Assembly: GCF_042659465.1 (NCBI RefSeq)
Contig: NZ_JBHSSW010000012.1
Coordinates: forward strand, 124,001-188,000
Direction of reading: 5' to 3'
Source: Ponticaulis profundi
Lineage (GTDB): Bacteria > Pseudomonadota > Alphaproteobacteria > Caulobacterales > Hyphomonadaceae
Length of the DNA: 64,000 nt
Shown here: piece by piece, positions 36,001 to 43,948 of the stretch
Layout of the letters: each line of letters starts with the position of its first letter
Position numbering within the stretch: position 1 is the stretch's first letter
Made by a program: the position numbers and the translations under genes
Notes under the pieces: generated by a model
The model's database searches: none
What the model was told of the DNA's origin: nothing
What the model saw: the letters and a program-made list of their open reading frames with translations, nothing else

Positions 36001-37559
36001 CAACGCCGGGTGTGACGCTGATTTCTCCGCCGCCGCACCACGACATCTACTCGATCGAGGATCTCGCGCAGCTCATTTATGACCTGAAGCAGATCAACCC
36101 GATTGCCCGGGTCTGTGTGAAGCTGGTTGCCCGTTCCGGTGTCGGTACGATTGCAGCCGGTGTCGCCAAGGCGAAAGCGGATATCATTCTGATCGCGGGC
36201 AATGTGGGCGGCACAGGTGCCTCACCGCAAACATCGATCAAGTTTGCCGGTCTGCCGTGGGAAATTGGCCTCGCTGAAGCCCATCAGGTGCTGACGCTGA
36301 ACAATCTGCGCGATCAGGTCACACTGCGGACCGATGGTGGTCTGCGGACGGGCCGTGATATCGTCATGGCGGCCATGCTGGGTGCTGAGGAATATGGTAT
36401 TGGTACGGCGTCCCTCGTGGCGATGGGCTGTATCATGGTACGTCAGTGCCACTCCAACACCTGCCCGGTTGGCGTCTGTACACAGCGCGATGACCTGCGT
36501 CAGAAATTCACCGGTACACCGGACAAAGTCGTCAATCTGATGAGCTTTGTGGCTGAGGAAGTCCGTGAGATTCTGGCCGAGCTTGGTTTCTCCAGTCTGG
36601 ATGAAGTCATTGGCCGCACGGACTTGCTGACACAGGTGTCCCGTGGTGCAGCGCACCTCGACGACCTCGACCTGAACCCGCTTCTGGTCAAGGTCGAACA
36701 GGATCGTCCGATCACGTACAAGCCAACCCACCGTAACGAAGTGCCGGAAACGCTCGACCACCAGATCCTGCGTGACGCGCAGCCATTCTTTGATCGCGGT
36801 GAGAAAATGCAGCTCGCTTATGGCGTGAAAAACGTCCAGCGCGCGATTGGCTCGCGGGCATCATCGGAAATCGTTCGCCGCTTTGGAAATGACGAGCTGC
36901 CGGAACACCGTCTCTGGGTGTCTCTGCGCGGGTCGGCTGGCCAGTCGCTCGGTGCGTTTGCGGTGAAGGGTCTGACGCTGGAAGTCATCGGTGACTCCAA
37001 CGACTATGTCGGCAAGGGCCTGTCAGGCGCGACCATCATTCTGAAGCCGTTCTCGCATCTGGCGATGGACGCGTCGAAAAGCACGATCATCGGCAATACC
37101 TGCCTTTATGGTGCGACGTCGGGCTATCTCTACGCAGCCGGTCAGGCAGCAGAGCGCTTTGCGGTTCGTAACTCGGGCGCAACAGCGGTGATTGAGGGAT
37201 GTGGTTCGAACGGTTGTGAGTACATGACCGGCGGTAAGGTCGCGATCCTGGGTGAAGTTGGTGACAATTTCGGCGCAGGTATGACCGGCGGCATGGCCTT
37301 CCTCTACGACCCGACCAACCGGTTCGAAAAGGTTGTGAACCCGGATTCAATCGGCTGGAACCGCATCCAGTCTGCGCATTGGGAGAGCGTGCTCAAGGAA
37401 ATGGTCACAAGCCATTATGAGCGTACCGGTTCTCGCCGCGCGATGACGATCCTGGATCAGTGGGAAGTCGAACTTCCGCATTTCTGGCAGATCGTTCCGC
37501 ATGAGGTGAAATCCCGCCTCGAGCATCCTCTCTCGGACGATGCGGCGGTCGTTGCATAA
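33030..37559 (+). CDS. gltB: Glutamate synthase large subunit
   Basis: A 1509-residue ferredoxin/NADPH-type GOGAT large subunit. The N-terminal glutaminase nucleophile is Cys30 in DEHDACGVGLV, which implies removal of a 29-residue propeptide. The central FMN/2OG barrel has KPGEGGQLPGFKV and VGGTGASPQTSI, the 3Fe-4S Cys set is GCIMVRQCHSNTCPVGVC, and the C-terminal beta-helix carries the repeated GG-type turns (GCGSNGCEYMTGG). With GltD it makes glutamate from glutamine and 2-oxoglutarate. It is 80 bases after gltD and ends in a terminator. Confidence 0.97.
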   Translation: MTNSIDKYLKDRQTLIDAQAYNPEDEHDACGVGLVVALDGKPRREIVEMGVRALKAVWHRGAVDADGKTGDGAGIRVDVPQDFFKEQVARTGHNPSEAPICVGQMFLPRTDLIAQEAARTIVENEILKFGFYIYGWRQPPIDPSVIGQKANDTRPEIEQVLFYDAQDRSAADLERALYICRRRIERRAREANIPSFYVCSLSQRNLIYKGMFLAEDIDRFFPDLKDERFVSAVAIYHQRYSTNTFPQWWLAQPFRMLAHNGEINTVRGNTNWMKSHEIRMVADAFEGHEKDLKPVISGGGSDSAALDSVFEILVKAGRPAPMAKALLMPEAWSKRDSIMPDSHAALYAYANSVMEPWDGPAAIAAYDGRWAIAGLDRNGLRPMRYALTKDNILAVGSESGMCPLDEENITRKGRVRPGGMIAADLQENKFYEHNEIVDKLAEANPYLEWLENVKELDPMIGPGEEPVKFDKAELRRRQVAAGFSMEDMELILAPMVEEGKEAIGSMGDDSPLAVISNTYRPLSHFFRQNFSQVTNPPIDPLREDRVMSLKTRFKNLGNILASDATQTDVFVLDSPVLSNGMYERLMNVIGDRVCVIDCTFEPPASLKTSSGEAMRKALDRIQQEAEDAVRSGHEHIVLTDEFQGPDKVACPMILAAGAVQSHLVNQGLRSFCSITVRSAECLDTHYFAVLVGVGATCVNAYLVQECIAERHARGLFGDLSLNDCVRRHKEAIEAGLLKILSKMGISVISSYRGGYNFEALGLSRALVADYFPGMTSRISGIGLSGLEKKAVEIHGKAYDEDVITLPIGGFYRIRRAGERHALDGASIHQLQAACDSGSYALYKTYSQNLQKHEPVQIRDLLDFKPSDRSLPLDEVQSINEIRKRFLTPGMSLGALSPEAHGALNIAMNRIGAKSVSGEGGEDRDRYKPLPNGDNPNSAVKQVASGRFGVTAEYLNQCREIEIKVAQGAKPGEGGQLPGFKVTEMIAKFRNATPGVTLISPPPHHDIYSIEDLAQLIYDLKQINPIARVCVKLVARSGVGTIAAGVAKAKADIILIAGNVGGTGASPQTSIKFAGLPWEIGLAEAHQVLTLNNLRDQVTLRTDGGLRTGRDIVMAAMLGAEEYGIGTASLVAMGCIMVRQCHSNTCPVGVCTQRDDLRQKFTGTPDKVVNLMSFVAEEVREILAELGFSSLDEVIGRTDLLTQVSRGAAHLDDLDLNPLLVKVEQDRPITYKPTHRNEVPETLDHQILRDAQPFFDRGEKMQLAYGVKNVQRAIGSRASSEIVRRFGNDELPEHRLWVSLRGSAGQSLGAFAVKGLTLEVIGDSNDYVGKGLSGATIILKPFSHLAMDASKSTIIGNTCLYGATSGYLYAAGQAAERFAVRNSGATAVIEGCGSNGCEYMTGGKVAILGEVGDNFGAGMTGGMAFLYDPTNRFEKVVNPDSIGWNRIQSAHWESVLKEMVTSHYERTGSRRAMTILDQWEVELPHFWQIVPHEVKSRLEHPLSDDAAVVA

Positions 37560-37567
37560 GACATAAG

Positions 37568-37595
37568 AAAGGGCAGCCAGTGGCTGCCCTTTTTT
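37568..37595 (+). terminator. Rho-independent terminator of gltDB
   Basis: AAAGGGCAGCC and GGCTGCCCTTT with loop AGT, then a run of six T. It lies directly after the gltB stop. Confidence 0.92.
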
Positions 37596-37610
37596 GATCT
37601 GCCGATGAGA

Positions 37611-38054
37611 TCAGGCGGCTTTTGCGAGTTTGTGTGCGAAGTCTTCACCTTCACGAGCACATTCGCAGATTGCCTCGAGGATTTGTCGTGTTCGTCGGTC
37701 AAGGTCCGGCTTTTTCAGCTTGTCCTCGACATCGTCGATCAGAAATTCCTCGCCATCGTCAATCGCCCTGAAAGCGGCGTGCTGGTCATCCTGGAAGAGG
37801 CAAGAGAAACGGGTGAAAGCACGGTGTATGTTTCCGACCATTCCTCCATCCGTTTCCGGATCGCCGCCCAGAATGCGAACTTCGGACTGACAGCGCGCAA
37901 CAAGGCGGCGTCGTTCTTCAGCTCGATCAATCAGTTTGCGACGCAGCGGAATGTTGTTTTCATCCACCATTTCGCAAGCCATCTCATATCCCCGACTGCT
38001 ATCAATCAGCGTACGGGTGACATGGTTCAGGGCACAAATATCTACGTTACTCAT
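37611..38054 (-). CDS. DUF2383 ferritin-like four-helix protein
   Basis: A 147-residue all-helical protein related to the PA2169/DUF2383 family. It has the paired-helix pattern LIDSSRGYEMACEMV and DRRTRQILEAICECAREG, with repeated Glu/His positions, but diiron ligands could not be assigned. It follows the DUF892 gene by 26 bases in what is likely one EcfG-controlled unit. The role is unknown; stress-related helical-bundle proteins of this kind are common in EcfG regulons. Confidence 0.78.
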   Translation of the reverse strand: MSNVDICALNHVTRTLIDSSRGYEMACEMVDENNIPLRRKLIDRAEERRRLVARCQSEVRILGGDPETDGGMVGNIHRAFTRFSCLFQDDQHAAFRAIDDGEEFLIDDVEDKLKKPDLDRRTRQILEAICECAREGEDFAHKLAKAA

Positions 38055-38080
38055 CGGCTCAATCCTTTTTCAGGCGCCGA

Positions 38081-38578
38081 TTAAGCGGCGGCTTTTTTGT
38101 TCACTTCGCCCATGGCAATGCTCGTCATCAGACGGTCGCCGCCATAGGTCTCATCCAGGCATTCCTGAATTTTACGCGCATCTGACATCAGGCCGAGGCG
38201 TCGTGCGAAAGCCGTCAGGCAGCCATAACCGGCAATGCCATAATGGGCCATGCGCTGGTATTGGGTGATGATGACGGCGTCGCGTGCATCGTCATCCTTG
38301 ATTTCGGCGTCGAGGGCGTGCTTGCGAGCTTCTTTTACAACGCCTTCCATGCCGAAGCAGAATTCGCCTTTTGGATCAGCATCATGCTCTTTCAGAATGC
38401 CTTCGATCACGTCGCGGCCTTCACGAATGCCTTTTGCGCCGCGTTCGAGGGCTTCTTTCAGCTCTTCATTGTGCGCTTTTTCCGCCAGCTTCTCAGTGAC
38501 TTTGATCGCCTGATTGTTGGCGCTGTATACGTCCTGAAGTTGGTCAATATAGACGTCGGTCAAATTAGAGATAGTCAT
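38081..38578 (-). CDS. DUF892 (YciE/YciF-like) ferritin-like protein
   Basis: A 165-residue helical protein. LTDVYIDQLQDVYSANNQ at the N-terminus and the central DAVIITQYQRMAHYGIAGYG are DUF892 hallmarks; the Glu/His pattern fits a ferritin-like fold. Family members are stress-induced. The promoter is an EcfG site on the minus strand with CGTT 47 bases before the ATG. The start has AAGGAGGA. Confidence 0.9.
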   Translation of the reverse strand: MTISNLTDVYIDQLQDVYSANNQAIKVTEKLAEKAHNEELKEALERGAKGIREGRDVIEGILKEHDADPKGEFCFGMEGVVKEARKHALDAEIKDDDARDAVIITQYQRMAHYGIAGYGCLTAFARRLGLMSDARKIQECLDETYGGDRLMTSIAMGEVNKKAAA

Positions 38579-38625
38579 GGGGTCCTCCTTCCTTTTTGAA
38601 CCTGTTTTTCTAACTACACTTCAAC

Positions 38626-38651
38626 AACGGAAGGACTCGGGGAACTGTTCC
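38626..38651 (-). promoter_or_regulatory. EcfG-type promoter of the DUF892-DUF2383 unit
   Basis: On the minus strand, GGAAC (38651-38647), 17 bases, then CGTT (38629-38626). It is an exact consensus match with N17 spacing. Confidence 0.8.
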
Positions 38652-38695
38652 GTCAAAAGCGGACATTAAACTTCCTAAAAACAGTGATATTCTCG

Positions 38696-38720
38696 GGAAC
38701 AGGTCTGGCTTGTCTGCGTT
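38696..38720 (+). promoter_or_regulatory. EcfG-type promoter of the MmcQ/YjbR gene
   Basis: GGAAC (38696-38700), 16 bases, then CGTT (38717-38720), 36 bases before the ATG. It is divergent from the DUF892 promoter within the same 178-base gap. Confidence 0.78.
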
Positions 38721-38756
38721 CGCAGGTGCTTATTATGGCCGGAGGAGGGGACGGTC

Positions 38757-39125
38757 ATGACGCTTTCTGAATACAATGCATTTTGTCAGTCGCTCGCGCA
38801 TTCAACCCATGTCGTGCAATGGGGCGGGTCTCATGTCTGGAAGATCGGCGGCAAAGTGTATGCGATTGGCGGATGCGATGATGGAGAGACGCTTGCGCGC
38901 TGCTCCTTCAAGGTCTCACGCATGGGGTTCGACATACTGAAGGAGCGCGATGGCCTGAAAGGCGCGCCGCATCTTGCCTCGCGCGGGATGAGCTGGATTC
39001 AGCGATATTCCGACGCCGCGATGAGCGACGAGGAGCTGCTTGGCTATATCTCCGATAGCTACACCATTGTCGGGCGGGGGCTGACGAAGAAATTACAGAG
39101 AGAACTGGGGCTGCTGGAGACCTGA
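38757..39125 (+). CDS. MmcQ/YjbR family protein
   Basis: A 122-residue protein with the MmcQ/YjbR fold. The family's HVWKIGGKVYAIGG strand pair and ARCSFKVS segment are visible, followed by APHLASRGMSWIQ and a C-terminal helix. Members have a CyaY-like/DNA-binding fold, but the function is not settled. GGAGGAGGGG precedes the ATG. Its own EcfG promoter suggests general stress control. Confidence 0.85.
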   Translation: MTLSEYNAFCQSLAHSTHVVQWGGSHVWKIGGKVYAIGGCDDGETLARCSFKVSRMGFDILKERDGLKGAPHLASRGMSWIQRYSDAAMSDEELLGYISDSYTIVGRGLTKKLQRELGLLET

Positions 39126-39193
39126 ACCCAATTGTCCGCTTTCCTGCACCCACTGCGTGAGTGAAGTGATCTGATCGGTGGGAGTTTCCGGGA

Positions 39194-42100
39194 ATGAAAT
39201 TGAATTTGCTTGGTGCGCTTGCAGCGGCTGGCCTTTGTCTTGCAACTTTGGGGGCGGCGTCAGCGCAATCTGACCCGCAATCACGGGACGCCATTCTCGA
39301 AGCATTCGGTGTGGACATTAAGAAGCTTCCCAAGGGCAGTGATGTCACGCGCGTCCCGGGCCAGAATGGCGAGAGCGATCAGCTCCTGCTTCAGGTGCCA
39401 GCCAAAATCTCGACAAGCTGGGCGGCGCCCAGCCAGACGTCTGCCAGTTGCGATATCACGCTGACATTTGTGCGAACGGGCAAAACAACGGGCCAGAACG
39501 GTCAGCCACCACACTCCCAGCATCTCTACTCCTCCGGTACGATCACGCACTGGGCGGGCGCTTTTTATATGCCGATCCGTGATGGCAAACCTCTGATCGG
39601 CAAGCCGGGTGTCTGGCCTGAGGAAGGGTATCCTGCAGGACTGGCGGGCGATGGTGTTCTGATCCCGGCGCCGACCTGCGATGCCTCGAACGAGCTTGGC
39701 TACACGATCACGCCCAATGACCCTCCGTACAAAGAGCAGGAGAAGGAATATCGCGAGCGTGGCTTGCCGGATGCGCAGATTCAGCAGGCTCTGAAAATGA
39801 TGACGCAGATTGGAGGCCGCTCGGCAAACCCCTATGCGCGCACGGTGCCATGGAATGAATTCGTCCGCCTGACCTGTTACTCACGCTATTTTCCTGTCAC
39901 GCAGATTGTTGACGGTCGTCCGGAAAGTTTTGTCCTGAAGTTTGAGGGCCGCCTTGAGCATGAAGATGAACCCGCTTGTCCGTTGACGGCGGCGAAAGGC
40001 TATATCCATGTCGGCGACCCGCCGGAGGAAGAGACCTTCGCCTTCATCAAGGCCTTTCCGGAGCCTGAAACCCACTTCAAGCCGGATGGTTCTGCCTTCG
40101 CCTGCACAAACAATGATCCGGTTAATCCGCTGGTTCAGTTCGACTTTACGACAGACATCAAGGCCAGCACGATTGCCCGTTCGGTGACGCTGGAGATCGA
40201 AACCGGACCTGATAGCTATCAGCCGGTCAATGCGCCATTCGAAGTCATGAATGACACCAGTCTGATCATGTCTCCGGGCACCAGACTGGAGCCACTGCGT
40301 CGTTACCGTGTTCGGGTCGCCGGGGGTGAAGCCGGTCTCACAGGCTATGGCAAAAAGGATATACTGCCTGAGGATCTGGAGCTTGAGTTCCAGACAGCGC
40401 CGGCCGAAGCTGGCGTTCAGTTGGATTCTGTCTTCAGGCGGGACGTTGATCTCGGCATTTACCAGGTCGTGCGCGATCAGCCTGTGCTGCCGGGCAAGGA
40501 AACCTTCGCCCGAACCTATCTGCCTTACCCATCATCCAATCTCGGAAACGAACCGAAAAAACTCGCCCCGAATATGTGCCTCGATGTGAGTGTGCGAAGT
40601 GAGGCCACAGGCAATCTGCCGGAAATCGGGTTTACCGAGACCTCCTATGTCGCAACACGCGCTGATCTGATCACGAAAAAAGATCGAAGACTGGGATATA
40701 ACAAGGCGCTGAGCCAGGGCTGGGTCCCGCGTCCACAGGAAGGTGGAGGTGACGGCCGCCGCCTGTTCGCAGCGAGGGTCACGCCGGCGAACTTCACCTC
40801 CGCGATTGAAGGGGCCGAGCCGCCGAGCACCGAAATCGGAGCCGACAGACCCACGGAAATTCTGAAACAGCCGATCCGTCTGCCGATCAAGGTTTATGCG
40901 GCACGTGTGAATATTGATGCGATCGATGACGCCATCGCGGCACTGTTTCCTGATCAGATTTCGAAGGATGGGGAATTACAGGGCGATGAGGCAAAACCGG
41001 ACGCGGCCAGAACGCTGACCTCTATTGCCGATTATCTTCGCGCGGCAAACGAGAAGACACCGCAGCTGGCCAGAGAGGTGATTGCGCGCGGCTCCGTCAT
41101 TTCCGAAACACTGTCAGACTATCTACCGGTGAACAGCGCTTCCATGCAGAATGGCGGTAATGTGAACATCAGTATCTGGCTGAACACGCAGGCTTTTGTG
41201 AGAGGGGCTGTGGGCATATCGGCCGATGAGATCAACAAGACGATTGTGAACCAGTTCGCAGCGGCCCATGAAAATCAGGTTCTGCCCAATTGCCGCGGGC
41301 TGGAGATCTGCACACTAGTCGTGCCATGGCGATGGGGCGGTGCCAAAGCGTCGACGAACAACGCGTTGCGTGCGCGCGGCCTGATCCTGGGCGTTGATAC
41401 GCTTGAACCCAAAATCATGGAGCGTATCGGGCTCGCCTTTGCGCATGAGATCGGACACGATTTCGGGCTCGCGCATGTGCCAAATGATTTTGATAAGGCA
41501 GAAGAGCAGACCCGCATCAACAATCAGCTGTCGCGCCAGGATATCCTCTGGCCGGACATTGATGCCATGTTCCGTCGCTCTGATGGCACAATTGTTTACC
41601 GTTCGAGCAAGGACGGCAATTCAGAACATTCCTCGCTTTATCCGATGATGTATCACGTGCTGGTGAGGCCTTATAATTCGGCCTTGCCGGACGATCAGTA
41701 TCGGCAAATTCTGAAGGCCTTGCGCGCGCCTTATTCTGGCAATCCGCAGTATTACGGGCCGTATGCTGAAGGTTCCGAGAGCTCGAAATTCCGGTTGGAG
41801 CTTTTCAATTGGCGGAAAACCAATTCGCTCTATCAGGCAGGAGCGCGGGCTCAGGAAATCTTCCCGGTCCTGCGATATAATTATCCTGCACTTGAGGAGC
41901 AGGAAGACGCGGAAACCGCCTTGGGCGTCTCCTTGAGCTTGCTCGCGACCGATGCCGGTTGGCTCGCGCCCCTCAATCCGATCGTGATGAAAGGCTGGAC
42001 ATTGCCCGCGAGTGTCGAGCTGGAGGATGGCGCAGCTGATGTCTTGCAGCTTCGCGCCCTGGATAAAGCAGGCAAGGTCATCGCGGCACAGGACTTCGAT

Positions 42101-42634
42101 TTGCCAGCGACGGCTCAGGATGGGCGTTTGCGTGCCTTCCGGCTCGAGGCGGCGCTGTCCATGTCCGCCGCAGACCTCGAGCAGGTTGCGACACTGGAAG
42201 TCTTCTCCGGGACGCAAGAGCTGATTGCGCGTATGCCGAGTGAGGCGTTTGCCGCGCGGGCGACAGCGGCTGAACCTGTCGAGGAGGAGCCGGTTGACGC
42301 AGACATCCTCGCGCCTGCGGAGGAACCGCAGGGGGCTGAGCCGGTCATTTCTGAAGCCAAACCGAAGCCCGCCGCTCCGACACAAGATCGCTCGCAGGAC
42401 GAAACCATTGCGAAAGCGCCTGAAGCCAAGTCTTCGGCGCAGGGGGGATCTTTCGGAAGTTGCGGGATGAGTCGAGCCGACATTGCAGCCCTGGTTGATC
42501 ACCAGATGGCTGGTCTGGAAGGTCTGTCAGGCATCGGGAATGTCGAGCAACTCAAAAAAGAGCTGCTCGAATCCTATCTCGCAGAAGACTACCCGAAGGA
42601 TGTCTTATGCGAGATGCGTAAAGAGATGGAGTAG
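39194..42634 (+). CDS. Large secreted metzincin-type metallopeptidase
   Basis: An 1146-residue exported protein. The signal peptide is cleaved near ASAQSDP. Residues about 270-410 look like a bacterial Ig-like/SbsA-type domain (VQFDFTTDI ... YRVRVAGGEAGL). The catalytic motif HEIGHDFGLAH lies at 751-761, the full HExxHxxGxxH zinc site of metzincins; SLYPMMYHV about 60 residues later may be the Met-turn. An acidic, Pro-rich linker (about 1020-1080) leads to a C-terminal helical segment with Cys residues. The substrate is unknown. The domain order resembles none I can name with confidence. Confidence 0.8.
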   Translation: MKLNLLGALAAAGLCLATLGAASAQSDPQSRDAILEAFGVDIKKLPKGSDVTRVPGQNGESDQLLLQVPAKISTSWAAPSQTSASCDITLTFVRTGKTTGQNGQPPHSQHLYSSGTITHWAGAFYMPIRDGKPLIGKPGVWPEEGYPAGLAGDGVLIPAPTCDASNELGYTITPNDPPYKEQEKEYRERGLPDAQIQQALKMMTQIGGRSANPYARTVPWNEFVRLTCYSRYFPVTQIVDGRPESFVLKFEGRLEHEDEPACPLTAAKGYIHVGDPPEEETFAFIKAFPEPETHFKPDGSAFACTNNDPVNPLVQFDFTTDIKASTIARSVTLEIETGPDSYQPVNAPFEVMNDTSLIMSPGTRLEPLRRYRVRVAGGEAGLTGYGKKDILPEDLELEFQTAPAEAGVQLDSVFRRDVDLGIYQVVRDQPVLPGKETFARTYLPYPSSNLGNEPKKLAPNMCLDVSVRSEATGNLPEIGFTETSYVATRADLITKKDRRLGYNKALSQGWVPRPQEGGGDGRRLFAARVTPANFTSAIEGAEPPSTEIGADRPTEILKQPIRLPIKVYAARVNIDAIDDAIAALFPDQISKDGELQGDEAKPDAARTLTSIADYLRAANEKTPQLAREVIARGSVISETLSDYLPVNSASMQNGGNVNISIWLNTQAFVRGAVGISADEINKTIVNQFAAAHENQVLPNCRGLEICTLVVPWRWGGAKASTNNALRARGLILGVDTLEPKIMERIGLAFAHEIGHDFGLAHVPNDFDKAEEQTRINNQLSRQDILWPDIDAMFRRSDGTIVYRSSKDGNSEHSSLYPMMYHVLVRPYNSALPDDQYRQILKALRAPYSGNPQYYGPYAEGSESSKFRLELFNWRKTNSLYQAGARAQEIFPVLRYNYPALEEQEDAETALGVSLSLLATDAGWLAPLNPIVMKGWTLPASVELEDGAADVLQLRALDKAGKVIAAQDFDLPATAQDGRLRAFRLEAALSMSAADLEQVATLEVFSGTQELIARMPSEAFAARATAAEPVEEEPVDADILAPAEEPQGAEPVISEAKPKPAAPTQDRSQDETIAKAPEAKSSAQGGSFGSCGMSRADIAALVDHQMAGLEGLSGIGNVEQLKKELLESYLAEDYPKDVLCEMRKEME

Positions 42635-42646
42635 GCGCGCCTACTC
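42629..42646. other. 18-base perfect palindrome holding two convergent stop codons
   Basis: GAGTAGGCGCGCCTACTC contains the TAG of the metallopeptidase gene and, on the other strand, the TAG of sodC, 6 bases apart. It could terminate transcription from both sides, but lacks T runs. Confidence 0.6.
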
Positions 42647-43264
42647 GATTGCGCCGCAGGCAACGCGGGCACCGGCGCCGCCGATTGGCTGGGTCATGTG
42701 GTCATCTTCATTCTCGTGAATGATGATGGCCGAACCATCAGCGTCCATCAGGGACGCGCCTGTGGTGAGCGTGGTGAAGGCTTCATAGCCAGCTGAGCCG
42801 TCTGCTGCGACCCAGATGTTTGGAATGTCGCCGCCTTCAGGACCTTCCGGGTTCAGAAGGCCGTGGCCGCCATCGACCTTGCCAACATGGCCGCCGGAGA
42901 GCTTGAACTCGCCCGTGTCAGAGCAATCGCCTTTCTGGTGGAGGTGAAGGCCATGCCAGCCCGGCGTTAGCGCACCTTCGTTCAGGGTGATGCGCAGAAG
43001 CACGCCGTTTGGACCTTCGAGAATATTGGCTGTACCAATTTCCTCGCCTTCATCACCGACGATGGACGCGCGCGCATTCATCATGCTTGGCAGGCTCGTT
43101 GTGCCTTCAGCCTCTGGTGCCATGGCCTCTTCCGGCGATGGCGTCATCGTTTCGCTTGGCGGCGGTGTTGTCTCCGGTTCCGTCGTTGGCGTTTGCGCTT
43201 CACCACATGCCGACAGCATGAGCGCAGAAACAGAAGCGGCGGTAATCAGAAATCTAGATGTCAT
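42641..43264 (-). CDS. sodC: Periplasmic Cu-Zn superoxide dismutase (lipoprotein)
   Basis: A 207-residue SodC. The signal ends in LSAC (Cys20), and a Pro/Thr/Glu-rich linker precedes the enzyme domain. Metal ligands are visible in GWHGLHLHQKGDC (HxH), GGHVGKVDGGHGL and IIIHENEDDH, with the disulfide partner Cys in ARVACGAIE. It detoxifies superoxide in the periplasm. The start follows AAGGAG. Confidence 0.93.
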   Translation of the reverse strand: MTSRFLITAASVSALMLSACGEAQTPTTEPETTPPPSETMTPSPEEAMAPEAEGTTSLPSMMNARASIVGDEGEEIGTANILEGPNGVLLRITLNEGALTPGWHGLHLHQKGDCSDTGEFKLSGGHVGKVDGGHGLLNPEGPEGGDIPNIWVAADGSAGYEAFTTLTTGASLMDADGSAIIIHENEDDHMTQPIGGAGARVACGAIE

Positions 43265-43435
43265 TTGGGTCTCCTTCCCAGAGGAAATGGGTAACAATCC
43301 CGGTGGTTCCAGATTGACTGAGGTTAATTCAAAAGGACAGGTGTTTTGCAAGTCATTTGCAAATTTACTATCTTGATCCGGTAAAAGACCCATCGCACAA
43401 CCGCGCACTCAGTCAGCGCAAGGAACACCCCCGAT

Positions 43436-43936
43436 ATGACGGTTCGCACCTGCCTTCCATGGCCAGACAAACGCTTACGCACGCCTGCAGAGCCGGTGAC
43501 AGAGATCACCGATGAGATCCGTGCGATCTGGACCGATATGATCGATACAATGGAAGCCATGCCGGGTGTGGGACTTGCGGCAAACCAGATTGGCGTGATG
43601 CAACGCCTCGCAGTCGTCGATGCCTCGCAGGAGCGCGGCAAAGCGGTCTGTATGGCCAACCCGGAAATCCTGCACGCCTCTATTGAAGATCGCGAGTATG
43701 ATGAGGCGAGCCCGAACCTGCCGGGAGTGCATGCGAAAATCTCGCGTCCACGTGCGGTCACTGTGCGCTTTCTGAATGCGGATGGCGAGATAGAAGAGCG
43801 TGACTTCGTGTTGCTCTGGGCGACCAGCGTGCAGCATCAGATCGATCATCTGAATGGCAAAATGTATTTCGATCACCTCAGCAAGGTGAAGCGTGACATG
43901 CTGATCAAGAAATCGAAAAAACTGTCGCGGAGATAG
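43436..43936 (+). CDS. Peptide deformylase-like protein lacking catalytic residues
   Basis: A 166-residue protein with the deformylase fold. Motif 1 is intact (GVGLAANQIG, about 44-53). Motif 2, EGCLS in active enzymes, reads EASPN (90-94), so the metal-binding Cys is Ser92. Motif 3, HEMDH in active enzymes, reads HQIDH (134-138): both His remain but the catalytic Glu is Gln135. Activity as a deformylase is therefore unlikely, although folding is probable. Such duplicated, altered deformylases are known in alphaproteobacteria. The true def gene should lie elsewhere. Confidence 0.9.
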   Translation: MTVRTCLPWPDKRLRTPAEPVTEITDEIRAIWTDMIDTMEAMPGVGLAANQIGVMQRLAVVDASQERGKAVCMANPEILHASIEDREYDEASPNLPGVHAKISRPRAVTVRFLNADGEIEERDFVLLWATSVQHQIDHLNGKMYFDHLSKVKRDMLIKKSKKLSRR

Positions 43937-43948
43937 GGACTCCGTCAA

